DNA of 64,000 nt from Marinomonas spartinae (GTDB lineage Bacteria; Pseudomonadota; Gammaproteobacteria; Pseudomonadales; Marinomonadaceae), in contig NZ_JAEMUI010000022.1 of the NCBI RefSeq assembly GCF_016461715.1, forward strand, positions 21,899-85,898, in the 5' to 3' direction. The position numbers were made by a program, and so were the translations under genes. The notes below the pieces were generated by a model that did no database searches, was not told the origin of the DNA, and saw only the letters and a list, made by a program, of their open reading frames with translations. This document shows positions 42,943-53,247 of this stretch, one piece after another (position 1 is the first letter of the stretch; each line of letters starts with the position of its first letter).

Positions 42943-44315
42943 AAACGCGTATTGAAAAAGACAGCATGGGGGAACTAAGCGTTCCAGAAAATGCCCTGTA
43001 CGGTGCACAAACACAGCGAGCTATTAATAACTTTCCGATTAGCGGTGAACCGCTACCAGAAGCCTTTATTCGAGCTTTGATTACCCTAAAATCCGCCGCT
43101 GCCCGAGCGAATCAGTCCCTTGAATGTATCACACCAGAGATGTCTATAGCCATTCAGGCTGCCTGTGATGAGCTGCTTAATGATAAGGCGTTGATGAGTC
43201 ACTTTCCTGTCGATGTCTTTCAAACCGGTTCCGGCACCAGTACCAATATGAATGCGAACGAAGTGATCGCGACGCTGGCCACCCGTCATTTGGGTGAAAA
43301 AGTGAGTCCGAACGATCACGTAAATTATGGTCAAAGCAGTAATGACATCATTCCAACCGCCATTCATGTGAGTGCTTCAATAGAGTTACTAGGGCATTTA
43401 ATACCCGCCATTACCCATTTGAAAAAGACGATTGAAGAGAAGGGGGACACTCTGGCTGGCTATACCAAGACAGGTCGTACCCATTTGATGGATGCTATGC
43501 CTGTGCGTTTTGACCAAACCTTTCATGGCTGGGCGGCGCAATTGCAAGACAACTTAGATAATCTAAGGTACATAGAAGGTAAGATTACACAACTGGCTCA
43601 AGGTGGCACAGCTGTAGGCACTGGTATTAATGCCCATCCAGAATTCGCAGCGGTATTTGCCAAAGAATTATCGGATTTGACCCACATTACCTTTGAGCCA
43701 GGAAAGAACTTCTTTGCCTTAATTGGCTCTCAAGATACGGCAGTTGCGTTATCAGGTCAGTTGAAAGCGGTTGCCGTTACCTATATGAAAATTGCCAATG
43801 ATCTACGCTGGATGAACTCTGGCCCGTTGGCTGGCTTAGGTGAAATTACGTTGCAAGCGTTGCAACCTGGTTCCTCCATTATGCCAGGAAAGGTCAACCC
43901 GGTGATTCCAGAAGCCACGGCTATGGTGGCCGCCCAGGTAATCGGTAACGATGCGGCTATCACCATTGGTGGGCAAGCAGGCAATTTTGAACTGAATGTT
44001 ATGTTGCCGATGATCGCTAAAAACTTGCTTAACAGTATTAAATTATTAGCCAATAGTGCCTATCTTCTGGCAGATAATGCCATTTCGACCTTAACCGTCA
44101 ACGAAGACAAGCTCAATGATGCCTTACACCGTAATCCTATCTTGGTAACCGCCTTGAATCCGATTATTGGCTACCTTAAAGCGGCAGATATTGCGAAAAA
44201 AGCTTACAAAGAAGGCCGACCTGTGGTGGATGTCGCTGAAGAAGATACTGACTTAAGCAGGGAAGAACTGCTTGCTTTGCTTGATCCCGCTAAGCTGACA
44301 CAGGGCGGAATATAG
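42939..44315 (+). CDS. fumC: Class II fumarate hydratase, iron-independent
   Basis: 458 residues. The fumarase/aspartase signature GSSIMPGKVNP (about 317-327), NYGQSSNDIIP and TGRTHLMDAMP are all present. Class II fumarase has no Fe-S cluster, so it replaces FumA/B during iron starvation, which is consistent with the Fur-controlled operon. Usually followed by sodA in pseudomonads; here a terminator and a MarR gene follow instead. Confidence 0.95.
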   Translation: MKTRIEKDSMGELSVPENALYGAQTQRAINNFPISGEPLPEAFIRALITLKSAAARANQSLECITPEMSIAIQAACDELLNDKALMSHFPVDVFQTGSGTSTNMNANEVIATLATRHLGEKVSPNDHVNYGQSSNDIIPTAIHVSASIELLGHLIPAITHLKKTIEEKGDTLAGYTKTGRTHLMDAMPVRFDQTFHGWAAQLQDNLDNLRYIEGKITQLAQGGTAVGTGINAHPEFAAVFAKELSDLTHITFEPGKNFFALIGSQDTAVALSGQLKAVAVTYMKIANDLRWMNSGPLAGLGEITLQALQPGSSIMPGKVNPVIPEATAMVAAQVIGNDAAITIGGQAGNFELNVMLPMIAKNLLNSIKLLANSAYLLADNAISTLTVNEDKLNDALHRNPILVTALNPIIGYLKAADIAKKAYKEGRPVVDVAEEDTDLSREELLALLDPAKLTQGGI

Positions 44316-44395
44316 GGCTTCTTCGCCCCGTCACTTCTAGACTTAGGGCCTCTTAAAAGGTCTTTATTTGGTTCTTCCCTTACCAAATAGAGAAA

Positions 44396-44424
44396 AAACC
44401 AGCGTTAATTTGCTGGTTTTTTTT
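44396..44424 (+). terminator. Rho-independent terminator after fumC
   Basis: AAACCAGC (44396-44403) pairs with GCTGGTTT (44412-44419), loop 8, then T's to about 44424. Confidence 0.87.
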
Positions 44425-44573
44425 CCTTTCTATCTGAGCTTTTTTGCTACTTGCCAATGGGGGAATGACGTTGATTGATGTGCAAAAAGTGAACTGAATG
44501 TGTACTAAATAATAAACTTTTTAAGGGACGTCATAGACCGTTAGTTAAGGATTGACTGTAGATAGAGAGGAGT

Positions 44574-44624
44574 GAAATAATTTACTTGTCTATGCAACTA
44601 TTGCCTAGACAAGTAAATTATTTC
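44574..44624. promoter_or_regulatory. 51-bp near-perfect palindrome, probable MarR operator
   Basis: GAAATAATTTACTTGTCTA (44574-44592) is the exact reverse complement of 44606-44624. The 13-bp spacer also largely pairs (GCAA/TTGC), leaving only two mismatched positions and one centre base. It lies 21 bp before the regulator's ATG. MarR proteins bind palindromes of this composition to repress their own efflux operons. Confidence 0.8.
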
Positions 44625-44645
44625 CACATTCTGATCAAACCAACT

Positions 44646-45134
44646 ATGACGCTAAATAAACAACAAATTAATGAGCAGCTATTTTCCAGTATTGGTTTTT
44701 TGCTTGGTAGAACGAACCATATAAAGGATCGCCTTCTCGACCAATATTTAGCTCAAGAAGAGATTACCTCCAGTCAAGTTAAGGTACTCTTGATACTTTA
44801 CTTTATGGGAACCCAGCGCTCTTCCGATATTAGTAAAACATTGAGTGTTGATGGTAGTGCAATGACGCGAATGTTAGATCGATTAGAGAAAAAGCAACTC
44901 ATTAAGCGAGAGACGGACCTTGAAGATCGTCGCTCTACTCTCATTCAGTTGACAGAAGAGGGCCGTATTGTGACCGATAGGGCAATGCCTTTTATACAGA
45001 CGGCGATAGATCACTTAGTGGACTGCTTATCAACGCAAGAACAGCAAAATCTCCAGCATTGTTTAAGCAAAATAGTCAGTTCTTTTCCCTCAGAAAAGTT
45101 CGTATTGTCTAAATACAAGGGTGCAAAATGTTAA
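44646..45134 (+). CDS. MarR-family transcriptional regulator
   Basis: 162 residues from ATG 44646; in-frame TTG/ATG codons at 44586/44592 lie inside the palindrome. Winged helix domain with SSDISKTLSVDGSAMTRMLD and DRLEKKQLIKRETDLEDRRS. First gene of the efflux operon: it overlaps the outer-membrane protein gene by 7 nt. It probably represses the operon through the upstream palindrome and responds to a phenolic or toxic compound. Confidence 0.9.
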   Translation: MTLNKQQINEQLFSSIGFLLGRTNHIKDRLLDQYLAQEEITSSQVKVLLILYFMGTQRSSDISKTLSVDGSAMTRMLDRLEKKQLIKRETDLEDRRSTLIQLTEEGRIVTDRAMPFIQTAIDHLVDCLSTQEQQNLQHCLSKIVSSFPSEKFVLSKYKGAKC

Positions 45135-46564
45135 AGTTGGCAAAAATTACTACTTTTATGTCGTTATGCTTTCTGTACGGCTGTGCGCCGCCAGCATATA
45201 TTAAAACGCATAATACCATGGATGGCGATGCTCTGATTAAACACGCGAGCAACTTACAAACCAAGAATTTGTATTCTGCTAATTGGCCTGCCCAGTCTTG
45301 GTGGCTGTCATTGGATGATGCTCAGTTGAATCGGCTGATTGAGCAAGCATTAAAACACAGCCCTAATATTCAAATGGCCAACGCAAATTTAGAAAAAGCG
45401 TCGGCTTATGTGATGGCTGCAGACAGTAAATTTGACCCAGTGGTTTCTGCGAATGCTGGTGTAACTCGCTCACGCTTATCCCGTATAGAAGACCCTGCCT
45501 ACCAAGGAAGTAAGTACGGAACCGTCTATAATCTTGGCTTAAATATGAACTACTCTTTTGATTTATGGGGTGGGAATAAAGCGGCTTGGGTTGCCAGTGT
45601 CAACGAGCAAAAAGCGGCGGAAATAGATCATCAAGCCGCAAAAATCAATTTATCTTCGGCGATTATCCGTACCTATGTACAGTTGGCGAATGCTTACTCT
45701 TTAGAAGATCTGGCCAAAGAAGATCTTCAGCGAACACAGCGTATTGTTTCCATTACTCAGCAACTGTTGAAGAATGGTTTAACATCCGACGACCATCTAT
45801 ACACAGCACAAAGTAATGAGGCTTCTGCTAAGCAGGTCTTGAAGCAGCGTATTTTGTCAATTCAGCTATTGAAAAACGCCTTAGCCACTTTAGTTGGAGA
45901 AGGACCCGATCTTGCCAGTACCATAACGCGCCCTAGTGTCGAGATGGGAAGCAAGCTGAATTTACCGCAACAATTGCCTGCCAACTTAATGGCACATCGT
46001 CCGGACATCGTGGCAGCAAAATGGCGAGTGGAAGCGGCAAGCAAGGACATCGATGTGGCTAAGACCCGTTTTTATCCCAATGTGAATTTAAGTGCGGCAG
46101 CAGGCTTTAAAGCGGTTGCGGGGGATTCATTCTTTGGTGAGCCTAGCCGTTCTTGGAACGTTGGTCCTGCGATTTCCTTGCCTTTATTTACTCAAGATCT
46201 AAAAGCCAATTTGATTAATAAAACAGCGTCATATGATGCGGCGGTTGCTCAATACAATAAGATCATCACCAAAGCATTTGGGGATATAACCGACAATGTT
46301 TTATCGATTAAATCCATCAATGAGCAAATCAAAGACGCAGAAAAAAGTCTCCAGTTAGCTTCTAAAAGCTACCATATTACGGAAAAACGTTATCAGTCAG
46401 GTATGGGGAGTCAGCTAGAAGTGCTGCTCATTGAAAATCAATTACTGCAAGCTGAATCGGTCGTCACCCAATTAAAAAACCAACTGCAAGAGCAGCAAGT
46501 CGCCTTGGTTGAGGCGTTAGGTGGTGGCTTTGAAGATAAATCGACTTCTGTTTCTCAACATTGA
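45128..46564 (+). CDS. Outer-membrane efflux lipoprotein (NodT/TolC family)
   Basis: 478 residues. Lipobox LYGC (Cys19), followed by the two-fold TolC coiled-coil repeat; motifs include SYFDLWGGNKAAW-like SFDLWGGNKA, HRPDIVAAKWRVEAASKDI and RYQSGMGSQLEVLLIENQLL. Forms the outer-membrane channel for the EmrAB-type pump. It overlaps marR (7 nt) and emrA (1 nt). Confidence 0.92.
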   Translation: MLKLAKITTFMSLCFLYGCAPPAYIKTHNTMDGDALIKHASNLQTKNLYSANWPAQSWWLSLDDAQLNRLIEQALKHSPNIQMANANLEKASAYVMAADSKFDPVVSANAGVTRSRLSRIEDPAYQGSKYGTVYNLGLNMNYSFDLWGGNKAAWVASVNEQKAAEIDHQAAKINLSSAIIRTYVQLANAYSLEDLAKEDLQRTQRIVSITQQLLKNGLTSDDHLYTAQSNEASAKQVLKQRILSIQLLKNALATLVGEGPDLASTITRPSVEMGSKLNLPQQLPANLMAHRPDIVAAKWRVEAASKDIDVAKTRFYPNVNLSAAAGFKAVAGDSFFGEPSRSWNVGPAISLPLFTQDLKANLINKTASYDAAVAQYNKIITKAFGDITDNVLSIKSINEQIKDAEKSLQLASKSYHITEKRYQSGMGSQLEVLLIENQLLQAESVVTQLKNQLQEQQVALVEALGGGFEDKSTSVSQH

Positions 46565-47766
46565 TGGTGAACCAAATTATGCAAGACAATGACAACACAA
46601 CAACACCAAAGAAAAGCCAACGTAAGAAGAGTTTAATGATCTTTCTTGGCATTATTATCTTGGGTGCGATCGGAGCAATCGGGTATTACGAAGAATATGT
46701 TGTGGGTAATGCAACAACAGACGACGCGTATGTAAAAGGTAACGTTGTTTCTATTACGCCGGAAACCGTGGGTACCGTCACAGAAATTGCTGCAGATAAC
46801 GGTGATTTTGTACAAAAAGGCCAAGTGTTGGTACGGTTCGATCAAACCGATGCTGACCTGCAGTTTGAAAATGCGAAAGCACAATTAGCCCAAGCGGTTC
46901 GAAAAGTACGGGCTATGTTCAATAATGTGACGCAAGCTGAAGCCGTGGTTGAAGCGAATAAGATCGCTCTACACAAAGCACAAAGAGACTATGATCGCCG
47001 GAAAAACATGGTTAAAGCAGGTGGCTTGTCTCAAGAAGACTTAAGCCATGCAAAAGACATGGTGGAGTCTGCTCAAACCCAACTAAATGTGGCGGAGGAG
47101 CAGTTGAAAGCTCAATCCTCCATGATATCAGGTACCACTGTCGAAACGCATCCGATTGTTTTATCAGCCATTTCAGCGTTGAAACAGGCTTATCTAAACA
47201 AGCAGCGCACGAGCATTGTGGCCCCTGTCACCGGTTATGTGGCCCGTCGTCAAGTACAGTTAGGGCAGCGTGTCTCACCAAACTCTACTTTAATGGCCGT
47301 TGTACCTCTTAATGAAGTGTGGGTCGATGCTAACTTTAAAGAAACGCAATTGGATAGTATGCGTATTGGTCAGCCTGTGACTTTGGTCAGTGATCTTTAT
47401 GGCGACAAGGTGGTTTACCATGGTTCGGTTGAAAGTTTAGGCATCGGTACTGGCAGTGCGTTTTCGGTGTTACCTGCGCAAAATGCGACGGGTAACTGGA
47501 TTAAAATTGTCCAGCGTTTACCTGTTCGTATCAAGCTGGATACCAATGATCTAGCCGCCCATCCTCTGCGTATTGGCCTGTCGATGAATGTCGATGTGGA
47601 TACTGCCAGTCAAAACGGCAAGTTGTTATCAACAAGCAGCCCTAAAAAGCCGCGTTATGAAACCAATGTCTACCAGAAGCAGATGGAAAACGTCCAGCAG
47701 ATCATCAGCCAAATTATTAAAGACAATGATCCCCAGCTTAACCATGCACCTAAAAACAAGTCGTAA
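46564..47766 (+). CDS. emrA: EmrA-type membrane fusion protein (HlyD family)
   Basis: 400 residues: one N-terminal transmembrane segment (MIFLGIIILGAIGAIGYY), lipoyl/hairpin region and barrel-sandwich (TTDDAYVKGNVVSITPETVG and APVTGYVARRQVQLGQRVSP). Adapter between the inner-membrane pump and the outer-membrane channel. Start is ATG 46564 in TGATG; 46579 is an alternative. Confidence 0.9.
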   Translation: MVNQIMQDNDNTTTPKKSQRKKSLMIFLGIIILGAIGAIGYYEEYVVGNATTDDAYVKGNVVSITPETVGTVTEIAADNGDFVQKGQVLVRFDQTDADLQFENAKAQLAQAVRKVRAMFNNVTQAEAVVEANKIALHKAQRDYDRRKNMVKAGGLSQEDLSHAKDMVESAQTQLNVAEEQLKAQSSMISGTTVETHPIVLSAISALKQAYLNKQRTSIVAPVTGYVARRQVQLGQRVSPNSTLMAVVPLNEVWVDANFKETQLDSMRIGQPVTLVSDLYGDKVVYHGSVESLGIGTGSAFSVLPAQNATGNWIKIVQRLPVRIKLDTNDLAAHPLRIGLSMNVDVDTASQNGKLLSTSSPKKPRYETNVYQKQMENVQQIISQIIKDNDPQLNHAPKNKS

Positions 47767-47775
47767 GGGTGATCT

Positions 47776-49296
47776 ATGAGCCAACAAGAAGGGTTTCGAC
47801 CAGCGAATATGGCGCTCTGTGTGTTCGCCATTGCGCTGGGGGTATTTATGCAGGTGTTGGATACCACTATTGCCAACGTCGCGTTGCCGACCATTTCTGG
47901 CAATATGGGTGTCAGTTTTACCCAAGGTACTTGGGTCATTACGTCGTTTACTGTTTGTAATGCCATAGGGTTGCCGATTACCTCTTGGTTGAGTCGTCGG
48001 TTTGGTGAAGTTCAGTTCTATATTGCGGCTTTGTTTTGCTTTATAGCGACGTCATTCATGTGTGGTATCTCGCAAAACATGGCCGAGATCGTGTTTTTTC
48101 GAGCCCTACAAGGTTTATCGGCGGCTCCTTTGTTTCCGATGAGCCAAGTGTTATTGATGTCGATCTTCCCGCGGGCAAAGCGGGGGATGGCCTTGGCTTT
48201 GATCGGCATGGTAGCGGTTGTTGGCCCTATCGTCGGGCCAATATTAGGTGGGTGGTTAACCTATAATTACAGCTGGCCATGGATTTTCTTTATTAATATT
48301 CCCGTTGGTATTTTTTCCATCGTGGTGATTTTGGCTCAATTTAAAGATCGTCCGCAGGAAAAAACCAAACCGAAATTAGATATGGTTGGTTTAGTGTCCA
48401 TGGCCCTTGGGGTTGGTGCACTGCAAATTGTATTAGACAAAGGGAATGACTTAGATTGGTTTGCTAACAATTGGATTATTGCGGGTTCAGTCTTTTCAGC
48501 CATCATGTTGATCTTTATGGTGATTTGGGAATTAACTGACGAGCATCCGGTCATTAATCTGCGTCTGTTTGCTAATCGTAACTTTTGTGTTGGCACCATT
48601 TTGTTGACGCTTGGTTATGGTGGCTTTTTCAGTATCAACCTGATTCTTCCCCAATGGCTGCAAACCCAAATGGGTTATACCGCGTTATGGGCGGGTCTGG
48701 CTGCGGCACCAATGGGAGTCTTGCCATTGCTGCTGTCACCTATTCTGGGGAAATTTGGGCATAGACTTGATATGCGTTGGTTAGCAGCCAGCTCATTTGT
48801 GGTGATTGGAATCAGCTGTTATTGGCGGGCACATTTTAATCTGGACGTGAATTTTGCCACAGTGGCTTTAGTTCAGTTATTTATGGGATTGGGAATAGGG
48901 CTATTTTTTATGCCCACGACGACCATTTTAATGTCGGATCTCAATGGTCATGAAATTGCTGATGGTGCTTCACTATCTAGCTTTATTAGAACTTTGGGGG
49001 CGAGTTTTTCCTCTTCCCTCACCGCATGGATATGGGCACGTAACTCAAGTCTTCATCATTCGTTACTGAGTGAAAACATCTCGCAATATAACCCATTGGT
49101 GTCGCAACAACTTCAACACCCAACGGTAGAAAGTTTGTTGCAATTTAATCAATCGGTGACCTCACAAGGGTTAATGCTGTCGACGATTGATCTGTTTGCA
49201 ATGCTGACGGTTTTATTCCTAGTGCTCACGCCTTTTGTTTTCTTTACCAAAAAAGCGGCTAGTCACGACTCTAGCAGCATGTCTGGTGGCCATTAA
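47776..49296 (+). CDS. emrB: EmrB-type MFS drug exporter (DHA2)
   Basis: 506 residues with 14 predicted transmembrane segments. DHA2 motifs: MQVLDTTIANVALPTISG (TM1), SWLSRRFGEVQFY (loop 2-3) and LIGMVAVVGPIVGPILGGWL (motif C). Proton-driven efflux of hydrophobic toxicants. 9 nt after emrA. Confidence 0.93.
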   Translation: MSQQEGFRPANMALCVFAIALGVFMQVLDTTIANVALPTISGNMGVSFTQGTWVITSFTVCNAIGLPITSWLSRRFGEVQFYIAALFCFIATSFMCGISQNMAEIVFFRALQGLSAAPLFPMSQVLLMSIFPRAKRGMALALIGMVAVVGPIVGPILGGWLTYNYSWPWIFFINIPVGIFSIVVILAQFKDRPQEKTKPKLDMVGLVSMALGVGALQIVLDKGNDLDWFANNWIIAGSVFSAIMLIFMVIWELTDEHPVINLRLFANRNFCVGTILLTLGYGGFFSINLILPQWLQTQMGYTALWAGLAAAPMGVLPLLLSPILGKFGHRLDMRWLAASSFVVIGISCYWRAHFNLDVNFATVALVQLFMGLGIGLFFMPTTTILMSDLNGHEIADGASLSSFIRTLGASFSSSLTAWIWARNSSLHHSLLSENISQYNPLVSQQLQHPTVESLLQFNQSVTSQGLMLSTIDLFAMLTVLFLVLTPFVFFTKKAASHDSSSMSGGH

Positions 49297-49317
49297 AAAG
49301 GAAAATGAGATCAAGAG

Positions 49318-49366
49318 TACCGAACGCTCCCAGAGAATTGTTGTAGAAATTGGGGGCGTTTCGGTA
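49318..49366. terminator. Possible terminator after emrB
   Basis: TACCGAACGCTCCC (49318-49331) pairs imperfectly with GGGGGCGTTTCGGTA (49352-49366). A weak T-rich sequence follows. Confidence 0.4.
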
Positions 49367-49389
49367 TGTTGTGTTTAACGTTACTAATG

Positions 49390-49845
49390 TTAAAGCGTTT
49401 TGCTCATAAAGACGCTATGTGGGTCGAGTTTATAATCGGCAAATGGCTCGCATTCTGTAAAACCGTGTTTTTGGTAGAGCCTTCTTGCAGGTTCAAAGAA
49501 ATTCTGTGAGCCTGTTTCTAAACTGATTTTCGTCATCCCTTGTTCCGTGGCTGTATGCAAAATATGTTGCAGAAGTGAAGAGGCTACTCCTTTATTCCGA
49601 GCAATGTTGCTAGTGCGCATGGATTTTATTTCGCCGTGGGTTTCATCTAACCGTTTTAGGGCACCACAGCCAAGTAATTGATCGTTTTCCCACACTGTCC
49701 AGAAGGCAATATTGGGCTTTTTTAATCCACTTAAATCCAGAGCATGAACACTTTCTGCGGGAGACGTAGCATGCATGTCGTTTAGATGCTCAGTCAATAA
49801 CTGTGCGATTTCTGGGCCAGATAAATCATCGACTTTAATGTTCAT
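49390..49845 (-). CDS. GNAT-family N-acetyltransferase
   Basis: 151 residues. The acetyl-CoA motif A is RTSNIARNKGVASSLLQHIL, followed by the NFFEPARRLYQKHGFTEC end typical of this small GNAT class (ElaA/PhnO-like). Substrate unknown. Start with AAGGGCATCT upstream. Convergent with the efflux operon. Confidence 0.85.
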   Translation of the reverse strand: MNIKVDDLSGPEIAQLLTEHLNDMHATSPAESVHALDLSGLKKPNIAFWTVWENDQLLGCGALKRLDETHGEIKSMRTSNIARNKGVASSLLQHILHTATEQGMTKISLETGSQNFFEPARRLYQKHGFTECEPFADYKLDPHSVFMSKTL

Positions 49846-50011
49846 AGATGCCCTTACGCATTATTTTCTTGGTGTATATGGTTTTCTTATCGAACGGCTT
49901 GATTCGTAACAAATATAATGCTTATCTTGGATTCTTCCTACAACTTCGTTAAATCACAAGCAACAATACGACATTTTTGCACTGATGAGCAAAAGAGGAG
50001 TCCGAATAACG

Positions 50012-50440
50012 ATGGGTTTGATTTTACGACTCGCCAGCATAAAAGATGCCGACTGTTTATTTGAATGGCGCAATGACCCTGATACAAGAAAGGCAAGTCA
50101 TTCAACTGAGAGGATTGAAGTGGCTGATCATATGCAGTGGTTAAAAGCGTCCTTGTGCAACCCAAATAGACGCTTGTATGTTGTCGAGAAAAAGCATGTT
50201 CCCGTTGGCACCGTTAGAGCGGATTTTGATAACGGTACTTGGACCCTGTCTTGGTCCGTTTCCCCCCGCTATCGAGGTAAGGGAATCGCCTCCCAAATGC
50301 TGGCGCTGACGGTTGAAGAATTTAACGAACCGCTTGTTGCCGAGATAAAAGCACAGAATATTGCGTCAATAAAAGTAGCGCAACGGACAGGCTTTATTTT
50401 GCAACGGGAGCAGGAGGGAGTGTTGTACTTTCAACGCTGA
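50012..50440 (+). CDS. GNAT-family N-acetyltransferase
   Basis: 142 residues from ATG 50012 (AGAGGAG 11 nt upstream); an in-frame ATG at 49985 has no ribosome site. Motif A SWSVSPRYRGKGIASQML and the WRNDPDTRKASHS beginning resemble acetyltransferases acting on amino sugars or ribosomal proteins (PseH/RimJ type). Substrate unknown. Confidence 0.82.
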   Translation: MGLILRLASIKDADCLFEWRNDPDTRKASHSTERIEVADHMQWLKASLCNPNRRLYVVEKKHVPVGTVRADFDNGTWTLSWSVSPRYRGKGIASQMLALTVEEFNEPLVAEIKAQNIASIKVAQRTGFILQREQEGVLYFQR

Positions 50441-50516
50441 GTCTGTTCCTGTCTATGACCTATTCATGGTGTGTGATGTCTCAAGCCTCTTTTTAGCCAT
50501 TCGATTATAAAGCGAT

Positions 50517-50798
50517 TTACTCGTCATCAAAGCGAATGCGCACTTTCGGCTCGTTTGGTTTTTTCTCTTTTGGCAAGCGCAGCGGATCGACCAATTTTTC
50601 TAGACCATTGATTTTGATTTCTAATGCCAATTGCAACCATTGTCCCAAATTGCCACTGGGCCATCCTTCATGGGCAAACCAAAGTAAGTAGGCTTCTGGC
50701 AAATCGATCAGGATTCGGCCTTGATATTTACCAAACGGCATGGTCTGACGTGCGACCTGCAGCAGATCTTGTTGAGAAAACATAGTGGGCCCATTCAT
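50517..50798 (-). CDS. DUF3820 family protein
   Basis: 93-residue protein with the DUF3820 core MPFGKYQGRILIDLPEAYLL and WFAHEGWPSGNLGQWLQLAL, followed by a charged tail. The function is unknown; DUF3820 is related to a putative nucleic-acid-linked domain. An internal ATG at 50783 is an equally possible start. Confidence 0.75.
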   Translation of the reverse strand: MNGPTMFSQQDLLQVARQTMPFGKYQGRILIDLPEAYLLWFAHEGWPSGNLGQWLQLALEIKINGLEKLVDPLRLPKEKKPNEPKVRIRFDDE

Positions 50799-50847
50799 AT
50801 TGTCGTTTGGGCGTATTTAAACATAGGGCCATTTTAAAGGCCAAATC

Positions 50848-51732
50848 CTAAAATGGCGGATTGTCTTTAAAACATTGGGTCAGGTAGTCGCAGATACTTT
50901 GCAGTTTAGGGGAGGTTTGTCGTACCTTTGGATACACCAACCAGACGCCGCTGTAAGGATACTGATATTGTGGCAAGAGAGCGATTAACCTGCCTGACGC
51001 TAATTCATCGGTGACATAATAATCCGGTAATTGGGCAATACCTAAGCCTTTTTTGACCGCATCCAACAGAGCTGGCCCCGAGTTGCTACGCCAATTACTG
51101 GAGATTTTCACTTCTTTACGCTGACCGTCTTGTTGAAACAGCCAATGGGTTTTTGAGCCGATTAAGCAGCGGTGTTTATTTAACTCGGATAGGGTGTGGG
51201 GTATACCATGTTGATCAACATATTCCCGTGACGCGCACAGATGCTCGGCCCGGTCACATAAGCGTCTTGATAAGTGGCTGGAGTCTTTTAAGGCACCCAT
51301 GCGGATAGCAAGGTCATAACCTTCTTCAATCAAATCCACTTCACGGTTGGTCAGATGAAAATCCAATTCTATCTTTGGGTATTTGAGCAAAAAATCGTTG
51401 ATGATAGGCGCGATGTAACGCTCGCCAAAGGTGGTCGCGCAAGTCATTTTAAAGGGGCCAATCGGAGCTTGGTTAAGAGTGGATATGACTTCTTCGGCAT
51501 TACTTAATGCTTCGGGCAAGCTACGGCAATGCTGATAATACAGTTCGCCAGCTTCGCTTAAACGAATACGTCTCGTGGTGCGAAATAGTAGGGTGGTACC
51601 CAGCTCGTTTTCTAAGTGCGTGATTAAGCGGCTGATGTGAGACGCCGAAACGTCGAGTTTGATTGCCGCCGCTGAAAAACTGCCTTGTCTGACGACTTCG
51701 ACAAAGGCTTCCATCGCTTCCCAGTTCTTCAT
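50848..51732 (-). CDS. LysR-family transcriptional regulator
   Basis: 294 residues. HTH: MEAFVEVVRQGSFSAAAIKL and ASHISRLITHLENELGTTLL; effector domain from residue 92. CrgA-like subgroup features (RLSEAGELYYQHCRSLPEAL). Divergent from frmA across 243 bp containing palindromes, so it likely regulates formaldehyde detoxification (as in frmA-adjacent LysR proteins of other proteobacteria). Confidence 0.9.
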   Translation of the reverse strand: MKNWEAMEAFVEVVRQGSFSAAAIKLDVSASHISRLITHLENELGTTLLFRTTRRIRLSEAGELYYQHCRSLPEALSNAEEVISTLNQAPIGPFKMTCATTFGERYIAPIINDFLLKYPKIELDFHLTNREVDLIEEGYDLAIRMGALKDSSHLSRRLCDRAEHLCASREYVDQHGIPHTLSELNKHRCLIGSKTHWLFQQDGQRKEVKISSNWRSNSGPALLDAVKKGLGIAQLPDYYVTDELASGRLIALLPQYQYPYSGVWLVYPKVRQTSPKLQSICDYLTQCFKDNPPF

Positions 51733-51765
51733 GTGTCCACTCTCATCTTCACGTGTATTGGTCGT

Positions 51766-51822
51766 GTTATATTATAACAATATAGCTTCATATGGGAATT
51801 ATTATTGCAGTATAACAATAAT
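51766..51822. promoter_or_regulatory. Palindromes in LysR-frmA divergent promoter
   Basis: GTTATATTATAAC (51766-51778) is a 13-bp palindrome. ATTATTG-N8-CAATAAT (51801-51822) is a second site with an interrupted dyad of the size bound by LysR dimers. They lie between the two divergent starts. Confidence 0.55.
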
Positions 51823-51954
51823 GATTTTCTAAAATAGGCATTATCGTCTTAATCATTAGCGTCTACACTGTGGAAACTGAAAGGGATGAAGGCTTTTACT
51901 GTCCTTAATCCTATCAATCCATTCTAGTTTTTTAGTTAAAACGTTAATGATTAA

Positions 51955-53091
<1,137 letters not shown>

Positions 53092-53247
53092 GCTTTTCGA
53101 TAAAAAGTGACGACCTGCGCATGACGAACGTGTTTACTCATACATAGTTAACAGTCGGTTTATCGTGCGCGGGTACAAATTTAACGAACAAGTACCCCAT
53201 TTATTCGCACCGCTTGCTCAAGTGGTGGGAATGAGAAGGAGAAGAAT

